The translations under genes and the position numbers were made by a program. From Bog-756 sp963841885 (GTDB lineage Bacteria; Actinomycetota; Acidimicrobiia; Acidimicrobiales; RAAP-2): a DNA stretch of 64,000 nucleotides. A model generated the notes under the pieces. That model made no database searches, was not told where the DNA came from, and saw nothing but the letters and a program-made list of their open reading frames with translations. This document shows positions 35,583 to 44,124 of the stretch, piece after piece. Where the stretch lies: assembly GCA_963841885.1 (NCBI GenBank), contig CAWJEK010000017.1, positions 68,638 to 132,637 on the forward strand, in the 5' to 3' direction. The first letter of the stretch is position 1. Each line of letters opens with the position of its first letter.

Positions 35583-38375
35583 TCAGGGGACCGCGTCGAC
35601 GTCCAGGGTCAGGCTGGGGAGAGGGACACCGCCCTGGGCCAGGTCGAAGGTGACCGACGACCCGCCGGGACCGGTCGAGGTGACGTGGACCGGCGTCGTC
35701 GAGCGCCCTCCGACGACGGACAGGGCCCCCGAGTCCGGCGAGACGGTGACGCCTGCCGTCGTCGGGAGCACGACGTGCCACGTGACCGTGGACACCGATG
35801 CCGCGGTCCGCGGGGTCCCCGCCTCCTGCACGCCGAGCAGCACCGTGGCCGTGCCGTCGGCGCCCAGTGTCACCGCTCCGCCGGGTGAGGTGAACGGCAC
35901 CGCCGGTGCGGCGCCGGCCGAGAAGGAGGGAGGGGCGTCGACGGGGGACGCTCCCCAGGTGCGGTCGGGTGAGCGGCCCAGCACGACGTCGAGCACCGCC
36001 CCCACCGACAGGGCGGTCGCCGGGATCCACGGCCGGCTCCAGGTCGAGGACGACGCCGACCCGACGGCGAGCCGGGCCCCCTGCACGTACCCGTCGGGGG
36101 CGTGGGCGCCGACCACGGTGAGGGTGTGACCACTCCCCTCCCGCACGGTGACCCGAGGGAAGAGCGGGGCCGCCATGGCCAGGTCGGCCACGCCCGGCGT
36201 CTCGGGGAAGAGGCCGAGGGCGGCCCAGACGTACCAGGACGAGAGTGCCCCGAGATCGTCTTCGCCCGGCTCGTCGACCGGGGCCAGCGGGTACAGCTGC
36301 GTCATGATCCGCCGCACGACCGCCTGGGTCCGCCAGGGTGCTCCGGCGTAGTCGTACGCGAAGGGGGCCCACTCGTCCGGTTCGTTGCCGGCCCAGTCGT
36401 AGGGGGCGAACCGGGTGGCGTCCAGTCGGGTGAAGAACGTGTCCAGCTCGGCCACCGCCGCCCGGTCCCCACCCATCAGCCCGACGAGGCCGCCCAGGTC
36501 CTGGGGAACGTCCCACGTGTACTGGACGGCATTGCCCTCCTCGAACCCCTGCTGGGCCACCCCTTGGGCCTGCAGCGCCGGGCTCGCCGGCTGGAAGGCC
36601 GGACCCGGGGGGAAGCTGCCGTCGGCCTGGCGGGCCGAGACGTACCCGGTGGAGGCGTCGAACAGGTGCTGCCAGTTCTGGGCGCGTGCCGCGAAACGGT
36701 CCGCCACGGTCGTCTGGCCGGTGGCCCGGGCGAGGCGGGAGATGGCGAAGTCGTCGATCGAGTACTCGAGGGTCTCCGAACCCCCGTCGGTGTAGGGGAA
36801 GGACGTCACGTCGTAGGTGAGTTGGGGCACCCAGCCCCGCGCCTCGTACCCGGTGAGGTCCGGCCGCTCGGACACCAGGCCGGACTCGGGGACGGTCGCC
36901 CCGTGGACCATCGCCCGGAGGGCGGCCGCCACGTCGAACCCGCGGGCCCCGTAGGCGTAGGCGTCGGCGATGATCGGATCGGCCGAGTCACCGTCCCACT
37001 GGCCCGCGTCGTTGTCGGCGATCACCCACTTGGGGAGGAAGCCCCCCGGCGTCTGGGAAGCATCGTCCAGTAGTGATCGGACCATCTGGGAGGTGGGACC
37101 GGGCAGCAGGGTCGCCAGCAGCGGGACCTCGGAACGGTAGATGTCGGCCTCCGAGATGTTGCTGTACTGCACCTGGCCCGGCGCCAGGGTGTGGACCCGG
37201 TGATCGAAACCCCGGTAGCGGCCGTCGTCGTCGCTGAAGACCGAAGGGAACAGCAGCGAGTGGTACAGCGCGGTGTAGAAGGTGCGCCGGTCCGTCACAC
37301 TTCCCCCGCTGACGGCCATCCGGCCGAGGAGTCCGTTCCACTCGGCCGTGGCCGCACCGGCGACCTTCCCGAAGTTCCACCCCGGGTCCTCGTGGGTCAG
37401 GTTGGCCGCTGCGTCCTGCGACGACACGAAGGAGATGCCGACCTTGGCCAGGACCCTCGCGGGAGCTCCGGCGCCGCCCAAGCCGATCCAGGCGCCGCAC
37501 GCCACCCTGGCGGTGCCGGTGCAGGACCTCGTCGAGGTGACGCTGCCGTTGCTCCATGTGCCGGCGGACACGAACGGCGAGGAGAAACGGGCCGAGAAGT
37601 ACAGGGTGTAGTCGCCCGGGATGCCGCAGAAGTCACCGCTCGTCACCGAGCCGGTCAGTCCGTCGTTCCCGACGATCTCGACCCGGGAAGCACTCGAGCC
37701 GTTGGCGGAATCGCTCACCTTGACGAGCAGATCGTCGGTGTCAGCTGCCGCGGAGCCCGTGGAGGAGGCCGAGGCGCCGGGGAACGTGAACGACCCGAGC
37801 GCGGTCCGGGTGGTGGCCGTGAGCCTGACCCCGATGGCTCCGGTCCCCGAGCCGACATCGACCGCATAGCTGCCGGCGGTGCCCTGACCGTCCGCCGGGG
37901 AGAAGGGCTGGACGGCGTCTTCGGGGTCGGCGGGCACCCCGCCGGTCACGGGCAGGATGGGGACGTCGCCGTAGATGGCACAGCCCGACCCGGACAGATG
38001 GGTGAGGCTGAACCCGGAGATCTCGGTGTCGGCGTTGTCGAAGCCCGACCCTGTCGTGACCTGGCGGTCGGGCGACGTGTCGGGGCTGAACTGGACCATG
38101 CCCAGTGGCACCGCCGCTCCGGGAAACTCGCTCACGTTGCCCGGAGAGGCGGCCCCGACACCGGTTCCGGCCTCCGTGTCCACCAGGGCGGCCGGTCCCC
38201 CGGTCGACGGACCGACAGGAATCGCGAGCGGCGATCCCGCCGGCTGGCCCGGGACGGTGGACGCCCCGGCCGGCCCGGCCGGAATCACCACGAGGACAGC
38301 CGGCAGGGAAGCCGTCAGGAAGACGGCCACCGCCGGCGCGACGGGTGTCCCGCGGTGCCGGGAACTCGGCGGCAT
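35583..38375 (-). CDS. Secreted GH92 family alpha-mannosidase
   Basis: A 930-residue exported glycoside hydrolase of family 92, calcium-dependent exo-mannosidases that trim alpha-mannose from glycans. The signal peptide covers about residues 1-39 (VAVFLTASLPAVLVVIPAGPAGAST). The N-terminal beta-sandwich has PLGMVQFSPDTSP and GFSLTHLSGSGC. The catalytic (alpha/alpha)6 domain has the general-acid Glu in EGNAVQYTWDVPQD near residue 610, GNEPDEWAPFAYDYAGAPWRTQ, and the Asp pair in GEDDLGALSSWYVWAALGLFPETPG near 704. About 160 extra C-terminal residues form an Ig-like/beta-rich tail. Divergent from a beta-helix protein gene. Confidence 0.93.
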   Translation of the reverse strand: MPPSSRHRGTPVAPAVAVFLTASLPAVLVVIPAGPAGASTVPGQPAGSPLAIPVGPSTGGPAALVDTEAGTGVGAASPGNVSEFPGAAVPLGMVQFSPDTSPDRQVTTGSGFDNADTEISGFSLTHLSGSGCAIYGDVPILPVTGGVPADPEDAVQPFSPADGQGTAGSYAVDVGSGTGAIGVRLTATTRTALGSFTFPGASASSTGSAAADTDDLLVKVSDSANGSSASRVEIVGNDGLTGSVTSGDFCGIPGDYTLYFSARFSSPFVSAGTWSNGSVTSTRSCTGTARVACGAWIGLGGAGAPARVLAKVGISFVSSQDAAANLTHEDPGWNFGKVAGAATAEWNGLLGRMAVSGGSVTDRRTFYTALYHSLLFPSVFSDDDGRYRGFDHRVHTLAPGQVQYSNISEADIYRSEVPLLATLLPGPTSQMVRSLLDDASQTPGGFLPKWVIADNDAGQWDGDSADPIIADAYAYGARGFDVAAALRAMVHGATVPESGLVSERPDLTGYEARGWVPQLTYDVTSFPYTDGGSETLEYSIDDFAISRLARATGQTTVADRFAARAQNWQHLFDASTGYVSARQADGSFPPGPAFQPASPALQAQGVAQQGFEEGNAVQYTWDVPQDLGGLVGLMGGDRAAVAELDTFFTRLDATRFAPYDWAGNEPDEWAPFAYDYAGAPWRTQAVVRRIMTQLYPLAPVDEPGEDDLGALSSWYVWAALGLFPETPGVADLAMAAPLFPRVTVREGSGHTLTVVGAHAPDGYVQGARLAVGSASSSTWSRPWIPATALSVGAVLDVVLGRSPDRTWGASPVDAPPSFSAGAAPAVPFTSPGGAVTLGADGTATVLLGVQEAGTPRTAASVSTVTWHVVLPTTAGVTVSPDSGALSVVGGRSTTPVHVTSTGPGGSSVTFDLAQGGVPLPSLTLDVDAVP

Positions 38376-38511
38376 GGCGCCACCCTACGGCCCGGCGCCC
38401 ACGATCTCACGCGTCCTCGAACCCGGGTCATCGGCCGCCACGTTTCCCACGACTGGCCGGCATATAGCCACTTACCGGGTGATTCCGGACGCATGGGGTG
38501 ACGAATAGGCC

Positions 38512-38535
38512 CGAAATTTCGAATGTCTTTTGACA
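38512..38535 (+). promoter_or_regulatory. Palindrome and -35-like box before the beta-helix gene
   Basis: CGAAATTTCG (38512-38521) is a perfect 10-base palindrome, followed by TTGACA at 38530-38535. It lies in the 250-base divergent gap between the GH92 and beta-helix genes. I could not identify a confident -10 element. Confidence 0.35.
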
Positions 38536-38625
38536 ACCCCCGGTCGAGCCAGGAGGCTCCGGCCAGGGAACGACCGGTCCGTCGCGGACAGGTGGGCGGG
38601 GCGGCCTCCCGGGAGAGGAGGGGCG

Positions 38626-39873
38626 ATGAGACTTCGGATGCTGGTCGGCGCCGCAGTCCTCTGCGGGGGGATCGGCGCGGCGGTCGTCGTGGGTGGGGCC
38701 GCCAGTGCGTCGCCGACCGTCCTGGTCGTCGGCACGTCACCGTCCTGCTCCGGGACGTATCCCACGATCACGGCGGCGGTGGCGGCGGCCGTCTCCGGCG
38801 ACACCATCAAGGTGTGCGCCGGCACCTACCACGAGACCGTCGACGTGGACACCCCCGACCTGACGTTCGTAGGCGCTGAGGCCGGGAAGAAGGGCTCGGC
38901 TGCTCGGGCGGCCAGACTCTCCGAGGAGTCCGTGGTGAGTGATGTGAACGGCGACTTCGTGCTCGGCGCCGGAGCTGATGACACCACGATCACCGGCTTC
39001 GCCCTCGAAGGGGCGGGCTCCCCCACCGTCGACCAGGACGGGATCGAGGCCTTCGCCGGCAGTAGCGGTCTCCACGCGACCGACGATCTCCTCGTCGGGA
39101 ACGGCAACGGCATCGATCTCCAGAATCCCGAGGCCGACAATCCGGCGACCATCTCCTATGACTACATCTGGGACAACAACTCCGAAGGCGACCTCGGAGT
39201 GAACGGCTACACGGGAACCGGCGTCTTCGTCTCCAACGGACCGGCCGACGACACGTCGATCACCCACGACGTCTTCGGTGACGACAGTCAGACGGCCATC
39301 AACTTCGCAGGTGGGGCGAGTCCCTCGGAGGGACTCGTCGTCGCCGGCGACACGAGCCTCGACGACTCGACCTTCGTCGTGGCCGTGAACAGTGTCGACG
39401 CCACGATCGAGGACAACCGGGTCATCGTGGACGGTCCCGTGCCCGGGGGCGACGGAACGGGCATCCTGGACTTCGGCGGCAACACCGGCCTGCGCATCCT
39501 GAAGAACGTGTTGTCCAGCGACTCGGACGACTCGGCGGCGATCGCCCTGTCCGCCTATGACGGAGCGGCGAGCATCGGCACGACCGTGGCCGGCAACACG
39601 GTCTCGGGATGGGACGACGGCGTGTCCGTCGCCTCCGGATATACCACCGCTCTCGTCTCCGGCAACCGGATCTCGCACGACGGCGCATTCGGGATCGCCG
39701 TCGACGCCCACACCAGTGGCAACGTGATGAGCCAGAACCGGGTCTCGTCGGACTCCGGCACATCCGTCGACTGCAGCGATCTGAGTACGGGGTTCCTGAC
39801 GGCCGGGACCGGGAACACGTGGCTCAGGAACGTCGGCTCGGACCACGATCCGGCGCCGCCGGGGATCTGCTGA
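38626..39873 (+). CDS. Secreted right-handed parallel beta-helix protein
   Basis: A 415-residue exported protein. Signal peptide of about 32 residues (MLVGAAVLCGGIGAAVVVGGAASA). The mature part opens with YPTITAAVAAAVSGDTIKVCAGTYHETVDV, the usual N-terminal cap of polysaccharide-lyase-like beta-helices, and continues with short strand repeats (GNGIDLQN, ATISYDYIWDNN, DATIEDNRVIVDG, TTALVSGNRISHDGAFGI). No lyase active-site residues can be assigned. GAGAGGAGGGG before the ATG at 38626 is a strong ribosome-binding site. Located beside GH92, so a role in glycan binding or breakdown is possible. Confidence 0.82.
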   Translation: MRLRMLVGAAVLCGGIGAAVVVGGAASASPTVLVVGTSPSCSGTYPTITAAVAAAVSGDTIKVCAGTYHETVDVDTPDLTFVGAEAGKKGSAARAARLSEESVVSDVNGDFVLGAGADDTTITGFALEGAGSPTVDQDGIEAFAGSSGLHATDDLLVGNGNGIDLQNPEADNPATISYDYIWDNNSEGDLGVNGYTGTGVFVSNGPADDTSITHDVFGDDSQTAINFAGGASPSEGLVVAGDTSLDDSTFVVAVNSVDATIEDNRVIVDGPVPGGDGTGILDFGGNTGLRILKNVLSSDSDDSAAIALSAYDGAASIGTTVAGNTVSGWDDGVSVASGYTTALVSGNRISHDGAFGIAVDAHTSGNVMSQNRVSSDSGTSVDCSDLSTGFLTAGTGNTWLRNVGSDHDPAPPGIC

Positions 39874-39888
39874 TCTGGCCGACCCGGC

Positions 39889-40764
39889 TCATGGTGCCCG
39901 GGTACCGAGGAACTCGACGATCGCCGAGCTCACCGCACCGGGATCCTCGAGCATGGGCCAGTGACCCACCCCGTCCAGCTCGAAGACGGTTGCGCCCGGC
40001 ATCCGACGGCGGATCTGGGACAGGATGTGGGCGCCGCTCACCGGATCGTCGGGCCCCCAGACGAATGCCGTCGGTACCGCGGTGCGCTCCATCGCCCGGA
40101 CCCACCGCTCACCGTTGACCGCCCGGTCGTCGATGTAGTGGAGGAGACCGGCGGCCAGCCTCTGTCCACCGTCGTGGGCCACCGTGAACCACATGTCGTC
40201 GACGATGTCGTCCGCGACCCGGCCCCTGGGCCCGAACGTGGGTCGGAGGCTGGTCGCGAAGAGTTCCGCGTCGATCGCCCGAGCGAACGCATCCCCGTCC
40301 GGGCCCCGGAGGAGTTGCTGCGCCACCGTCGGCCGGTGGAGCCACGGGTAGACGCCGCCGTTCAGATACGTGACGGAGGCGAGCCGGCCGGCGGGACCCC
40401 TGCCGACCAGCTCCTGGCCGATCGAGGTGCTGTAGTCGTGCACCACCAGGTGGGTCGACTCGACCCCGAGACCGCGCCACACCTGCTCGACCAGGTCGGA
40501 CTGTTCGACGATGGCGTAGGCGTGGGGCCACGGTTTGTCGGATCGACCGAAGCCCAGCAGATCCATGGTGATGACCTGCCATTCCGGTTCGAGCTGCCCA
40601 CTGACCGCGCGCCAGTCGAACGACGAGCTCGGGTATCCGTGCAGCAGGGTCACCGGCGGCCCCTCCCCCCGGACCCGGACGAAGAGCTCGAACGATGCGC
40701 CCCCGGGCGCCGACACGCGGGTCATCGATCCTGACGCCCACCACCGTTCGACCCGCCGGCTCAC
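39889..40764 (-). CDS. Alpha/beta hydrolase, haloalkane dehalogenase/epoxide hydrolase-like
   Basis: A 291-residue alpha/beta hydrolase. Oxyanion block LLHGYPSSSFDW, strand-5 nucleophile elbow LVVHDYSTSIGQEL, in which the nucleophile position is Asp (as in haloalkane dehalogenases and epoxide hydrolases) and not Ser; acid and base regions are FVWGPDDPVSG and DGVGHWPMLEDPG. The dehalogenase motif usually has Trp after the Asp (HDW); here it is Tyr. Activity cannot be set without assay. Stop lies 16 bases from the beta-helix gene stop. Confidence 0.83.
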   Translation of the reverse strand: MSRRVERWWASGSMTRVSAPGGASFELFVRVRGEGPPVTLLHGYPSSSFDWRAVSGQLEPEWQVITMDLLGFGRSDKPWPHAYAIVEQSDLVEQVWRGLGVESTHLVVHDYSTSIGQELVGRGPAGRLASVTYLNGGVYPWLHRPTVAQQLLRGPDGDAFARAIDAELFATSLRPTFGPRGRVADDIVDDMWFTVAHDGGQRLAAGLLHYIDDRAVNGERWVRAMERTAVPTAFVWGPDDPVSGAHILSQIRRRMPGATVFELDGVGHWPMLEDPGAVSSAIVEFLGTRAP

Positions 40765-40768
40765 GCGC

Positions 40769-41191
40769 CTACCCGGATTCGTCGCCGGGGGCCGTGGTCA
40801 GATGTCGGTCCGCCCATCCGGCCAGTTCGTGGAGGATGGGGAGCAACGCCGATCCGGCCGCCGTGAGTCCATAGGTCACCCCGGGAGGTCGGGACGCGGT
40901 GACCGTCCGCACGATGAGCCCGGCGCCGGTGAGTTCGGTCAGCCGGTCCGAGAGCACCGAGTCGGTGATGGACCCGACGCTGCGACGTAGTTCGGCGTAG
41001 CCGATCGGGCCCGTGCTGAGCGACCCGAGGATGACGCCGTTCCACCGCTTCCCCAGGAAGTCGAACGCCCGGACGAGGCCGGCATCGCAGCCGTGTCCGG
41101 CACCCGTCGGTCCGGGACCGTCGCTCGCCTCACTCCGGACCACCATGGGATCGATGTTACCGGCGTTCCACGGCGATCCACTATGGATCAC
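40769..41191 (-). CDS. HxlR family transcriptional regulator
   Basis: A 140-residue winged-helix regulator. The core FDFLGKRWNGVILGSLSTGPIGYAELRRSVGSITDSVLSDRLTELTGAGLIVRTV is the HxlR pattern, preceded by a Cys (HGCDAG) that in redox- or quinone-sensing members is functional. It is divergent from an azoreductase/quinone reductase-like gene, the same arrangement as YodB/HypR-type electrophile sensors with their target. The GTG at 41191 or the ATG at 41146 could be the start. Confidence 0.88.
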   Translation of the reverse strand: MIHSGSPWNAGNIDPMVVRSEASDGPGPTGAGHGCDAGLVRAFDFLGKRWNGVILGSLSTGPIGYAELRRSVGSITDSVLSDRLTELTGAGLIVRTVTASRPPGVTYGLTAAGSALLPILHELAGWADRHLTTAPGDESG

Positions 41192-41195
41192 CCTG

Positions 41196-41216
41196 TTACT
41201 CTGTAAATACTAGTAA
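41196..41216. promoter_or_regulatory. HxlR operator candidate
   Basis: TTACT (41196-41200) and AGTAA (41212-41216) are complementary arms, and TACTAGTA (41208-41215) is a perfect palindrome. They sit in the 52-base gap between divergent hxlR-like and azoreductase-like starts, in an AT-rich patch. HxlR-family proteins often bind TACT-N-AGTA sites. Confidence 0.6.
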
Positions 41217-41243
41217 GTAGTTTTCCACTTTTCGGAGGCACCC

Positions 41244-41906
41244 GTGACCCTGTACCGCCTGGACGCCAGCATCCGCACCGAGGGGTCGCACAGTCGCGCC
41301 CTGGCCGACATCGTCGAATCGGAATGGACCGACGCGCATCCCGACGACGAGGTGATCCGTCGCCACGTGGGCATCGATCCCGTCCCGGCGACCGCCTGGG
41401 CCCGAGCGGTCGAGGCCAGGATGGCTCCGGCCGACCAGGAGCGCACGGCCGCCCAGCTCGAGGCGGCGGCGATGGCCTCCCGCGAGGCCGACCAGCTGGT
41501 GTCGGCCGATGCCGCCCTCTTCGCGGTGCCGCTCTACAACTTCGGGGTGTCCCAGCACTTCAAGACCTGGGTGGATCTCGTGATCACCGATGCCCGCATG
41601 GCCGGCGAGTCGCCGGCGACGGCCGGCACCCCGGCGGTGCTGGCCGTGGTCCGCGGCGGCTTCTACGGCGCCGGCGCCCCCCGGGAGGGCTGGGACCATG
41701 CCACGGGGTGGATGCAGCGGATCCTCTCCGACGTGTGGAAGTTCGACCTCGAGGTCGTCGAGGAGGAGTTCGCCCTGGTGGGCGTCAACCCTGCGCTCGA
41801 CGAGTTCAAGGAGATGGCGGTCGAATTGCGGGCCAGGGCCGCGCAGACCGCCCACCAGCGGGGACGGGACCTGGTGGCCCGCCGGAAGGGGCCGACCGGC
41901 GCCTGA
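41244..41906 (+). CDS. FMN-dependent NADH-azoreductase / flavodoxin-fold quinone reductase
   Basis: A 220-residue flavodoxin-fold reductase. RLDASIRTEGSHSRALADIV is the FMN phosphate-binding loop, and AVPLYNFGVSQHFKTWVDLV the conserved flavin-side block of AzoR proteins. GGFYGAGAPREGWDHAT follows. Two-electron reduction of quinones or azo dyes is expected, protecting against electrophiles. GTG start at 41244 with GGAGG seven bases upstream. Probably repressed by the divergent HxlR regulator. Confidence 0.9.
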   Translation: MTLYRLDASIRTEGSHSRALADIVESEWTDAHPDDEVIRRHVGIDPVPATAWARAVEARMAPADQERTAAQLEAAAMASREADQLVSADAALFAVPLYNFGVSQHFKTWVDLVITDARMAGESPATAGTPAVLAVVRGGFYGAGAPREGWDHATGWMQRILSDVWKFDLEVVEEEFALVGVNPALDEFKEMAVELRARAAQTAHQRGRDLVARRKGPTGA

Positions 41907-42083
41907 GGTCCGGAGGGCCACGCTGGCCCCGTCCGCCACGTCCCGTCACCGTCCCGCGGAAGGCGCCGCCCGGGCGGCCGGATTCCTATCGTCCGCTTGG
42001 CTTCCTCTTATCCGGCTCTTGGATTCGATCCGTACGGTGGGTGGCGGAGGCGAGCAGTCCGCCCGACCGCTGCTCGGAGCACC

Positions 42084-42170
42084 ATGGATTGGATCATCAC
42101 CGTCCCGCTGCTGGCCGTCACGTTCGTGTGTGCGTCGATCCCGATGCTGATGGACCCGGGCCGCCACTGA
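42084..42170 (+). CDS. Possible 28-residue membrane peptide
   Basis: An ATG at 42084 with GGAG seven bases upstream opens a 28-codon frame with one hydrophobic helix (IITVPLLAVTFVCASIPMLM) and a short charged tail (DPGRH). It is the only candidate gene in the 392-base gap between the azoreductase and the XRE regulator. The rest of that gap holds a small stem (CCCGC 42232-42236 with GCGGG 42244-42248) and no other coding signal. It may be a chance frame. Confidence 0.3.
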   Translation: MDWIITVPLLAVTFVCASIPMLMDPGRH

Positions 42171-42298
42171 CCGGTCAGCCACCCACGCGCACACATACCC
42201 GTAGCGTGTGAACATCACGTTTGTAGTTCGACCCGCCATGTGTGCGGGTTCGGGATTGGGCCTTGTAACGGCACCTGCAGCAGGTCTACGCTTGACAA

Positions 42299-42706
42299 TT
42301 GGTGGATACACACGAGTACGCACCGGACCCGCCCGGTGAGCTTGCCGACAACATCCGTGCCTACCGCCACAGGCACGGCATGACCCAGCGCGAGCTGGCC
42401 GACCAGCTCGGGGTCACCCAGCAGTCGGTCGCCCGGTGGGAACAGGGCTCACCCCCGAGCCGCCACCTGTTCCGCACGCTCGAGGCCCTGGTGGACGAGC
42501 CGGCCACGGTCGACCGGTCCGAAGAGATGGCCGACATCATCGGCATCCGGCCGCCCGCTCCGGCACTGGTGCGCTCCCGCGGCCTCGACGAGGCCCGCAA
42601 GGCCTACGTACAGGGATGCCTCAAGCTCCTCGAGCGCGGCGAGCGTCTGCCCAATAAGGTGCTCCTCCTGCTGGCCGACGAACTGGGCTGGTCCGAGGAC
42701 GACTGA
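42299..42706 (+). CDS. XRE family DNA-binding protein
   Basis: A 135-residue protein with an N-terminal XRE-type helix-turn-helix (about residues 15-60): LADNIRAYRHRHGMTQRELADQLGVTQQSVARWEQGSPPS. The C-terminal half is helical and charged, without a known ligand domain. TTG at 42299 and GTG at 42302 are both possible starts. No toxin or phage partner is adjacent. Likely a small regulator of unknown target. Confidence 0.8.
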   Translation: MVDTHEYAPDPPGELADNIRAYRHRHGMTQRELADQLGVTQQSVARWEQGSPPSRHLFRTLEALVDEPATVDRSEEMADIIGIRPPAPALVRSRGLDEARKAYVQGCLKLLERGERLPNKVLLLLADELGWSEDD

Positions 42707-42746
42707 CGGCCCGGGTTCCCGGGTCGGCGATGGGGAGCGGAGGCCG

Positions 42747-43568
42747 ATGCGAACCAGGGCGGCGGTAGCCGGGTTGATGGTGCTGGGGGTGATCGGATTG
42801 ACCGGATGCGGCAGCACGGGCTCGTCGGGGAGCGGAACGACCTCGTCGACCTCGGTGCCGGGCCACGAACTGGTGGACACCGCCTGGGTGCTCGAGTCCT
42901 ACCGCGGGCCGAACGGGGCCACCACGCCGGCGGGTCGAGCGTCGGTCGCCGACCTGGCCTTCGAGCCACGAGGCGTGCTGGTCGGCTCCTCGGGGTGCAA
43001 CCGGTTCACCGGGACCTACGTCGCCAAGGGGACATCGCTGTCCGTCGTGCTCGGGCCGACCACCCTGATCGCCTGCTCGAGCGCCGCGCTCAACGCCCAG
43101 GAGGCCGCGCTGTTCAAACTGCTCCCCGAGGTGTCCGGGTACGCCCTTGTCTCCGATCAGCTGGTCCTGACCGGAGACGGAGGAGCGACGCTACTGACCT
43201 ACTCGGTCGGCCTGTCCGGCCTGGCCGGGACGTCGTGGACCGCGACCGGGGTCAACAACGGCAACGGTGGTGTCGAGTCCACCAGCGCGACCGAGCAGTT
43301 GACGGCCGACTTCGGCACCGACGGGACATTCTCCGGATTCGGCGGGTGCAACACCTTGAGTGGCAGCTATGCCGTGACCGGCCGGCACGGCCTGACCCTC
43401 ACCGACCTGACCTCGACCCAGAAGGCCTGCTCGACCGAGATCGACGCCCTCGAGTCCCAGTACTCCGCCGCCCTGGGCAAGGTGACCCAGTACGCCGTCA
43501 CCGGTGACGAGTTGACACTGCGCAACGGAACGGGCGAGACGCAGGTCGTCTACCGACTGGCGGGCTGA
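42747..43568 (+). CDS. Lipoprotein with two META domains
   Basis: A 273-residue lipoprotein: signal peptide and lipobox LTGC place the mature Cys near residue 21, and a Ser/Gly/Thr linker follows. Two META (HslJ-like) domains occur: TAWVLESYRGPNG...GSSGCNRFTGTYVAKGTSLSV...ACS and GTSWTATGVNNGNGG...GGCNTLSGSYAVTGRHGLTL...ACS. In each, the Cys pair (GCNxF/L and ACS) is conserved and may form a disulfide. HslJ-like domains are linked to envelope stress and drug tolerance; role here unknown. Confidence 0.87.
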   Translation: MRTRAAVAGLMVLGVIGLTGCGSTGSSGSGTTSSTSVPGHELVDTAWVLESYRGPNGATTPAGRASVADLAFEPRGVLVGSSGCNRFTGTYVAKGTSLSVVLGPTTLIACSSAALNAQEAALFKLLPEVSGYALVSDQLVLTGDGGATLLTYSVGLSGLAGTSWTATGVNNGNGGVESTSATEQLTADFGTDGTFSGFGGCNTLSGSYAVTGRHGLTLTDLTSTQKACSTEIDALESQYSAALGKVTQYAVTGDELTLRNGTGETQVVYRLAG

Positions 43569-43672
43569 ACGCCCGCCGGTCCACCCCGGGTCGTCGGGGC
43601 GTCACCACCCGGTACGACGTGGCATGCTGGCTCAGGACGGGTCCAGTAGATCAGCCTTCCCGGGAGAGCACC

Positions 43673-44101
43673 ATGGCCACGAACCCAATGGATGCGGCGT
43701 TGGCCAAGATCCCCCTGTTGGCCGGTCTCTCGAAGAAGGAGATCCGGCACGTCTCCAGCCTGGCTACGGCGATCCGGTTGCGCCCCGGCACCGAACTCAC
43801 CCACCAGGGAGATCACGGGCGTGAATTCCTCCTCGTGCTGGAGGGCACGGTGGACGTCATGATCGACGGCGAGTCGGTCGCCACCTGTGGGGCGGGTGAC
43901 TTCTTCGGCGAGATCGCCCTCCTCGAAGGGGGCCAACGGGTGGCGACGGTCGTCGCCACCACCGAGGTGCTCGTCGAGGTGATCAACCGGACCGACTTCC
44001 GGGTGCTGCTCGAGGACCATCCCCAGATCGACGCCAAGCTCCGTGCCGCCCTGGCGGAGCGACTGTCGGAAAACGCCGCCAACAAGAGCGGGACGACCTG
44101 A
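43673..44101 (+). CDS. Stand-alone cyclic nucleotide-binding domain protein
   Basis: A 142-residue cNMP-binding (CAP_ED) domain with no attached output: LAKIPLLAGLSKKEIRHVSSLATAIRLRPGTELTHQGDHGREFLLVLEGTVDVMIDGE, then the phosphate-binding cassette FFGEIALLEGGQRVATVVA with the Glu and Arg needed for cyclic nucleotide contact. It could sense cAMP or cGMP and act through a partner. A related domain is fused to the oxidoreductase about 2.7 kb away. The ATG at 43673 follows GGGAGAGCACC. Confidence 0.86.
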   Translation: MATNPMDAALAKIPLLAGLSKKEIRHVSSLATAIRLRPGTELTHQGDHGREFLLVLEGTVDVMIDGESVATCGAGDFFGEIALLEGGQRVATVVATTEVLVEVINRTDFRVLLEDHPQIDAKLRAALAERLSENAANKSGTT

Positions 44102-44124
44102 GCGCCGGTCGGGGGCGGCCCCGA

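Noticed and set aside
42292..42297. TTGACA as a -35 box for the XRE gene
   Set aside because: It lies directly at the proposed start codon, so a transcript from it would begin inside the gene.
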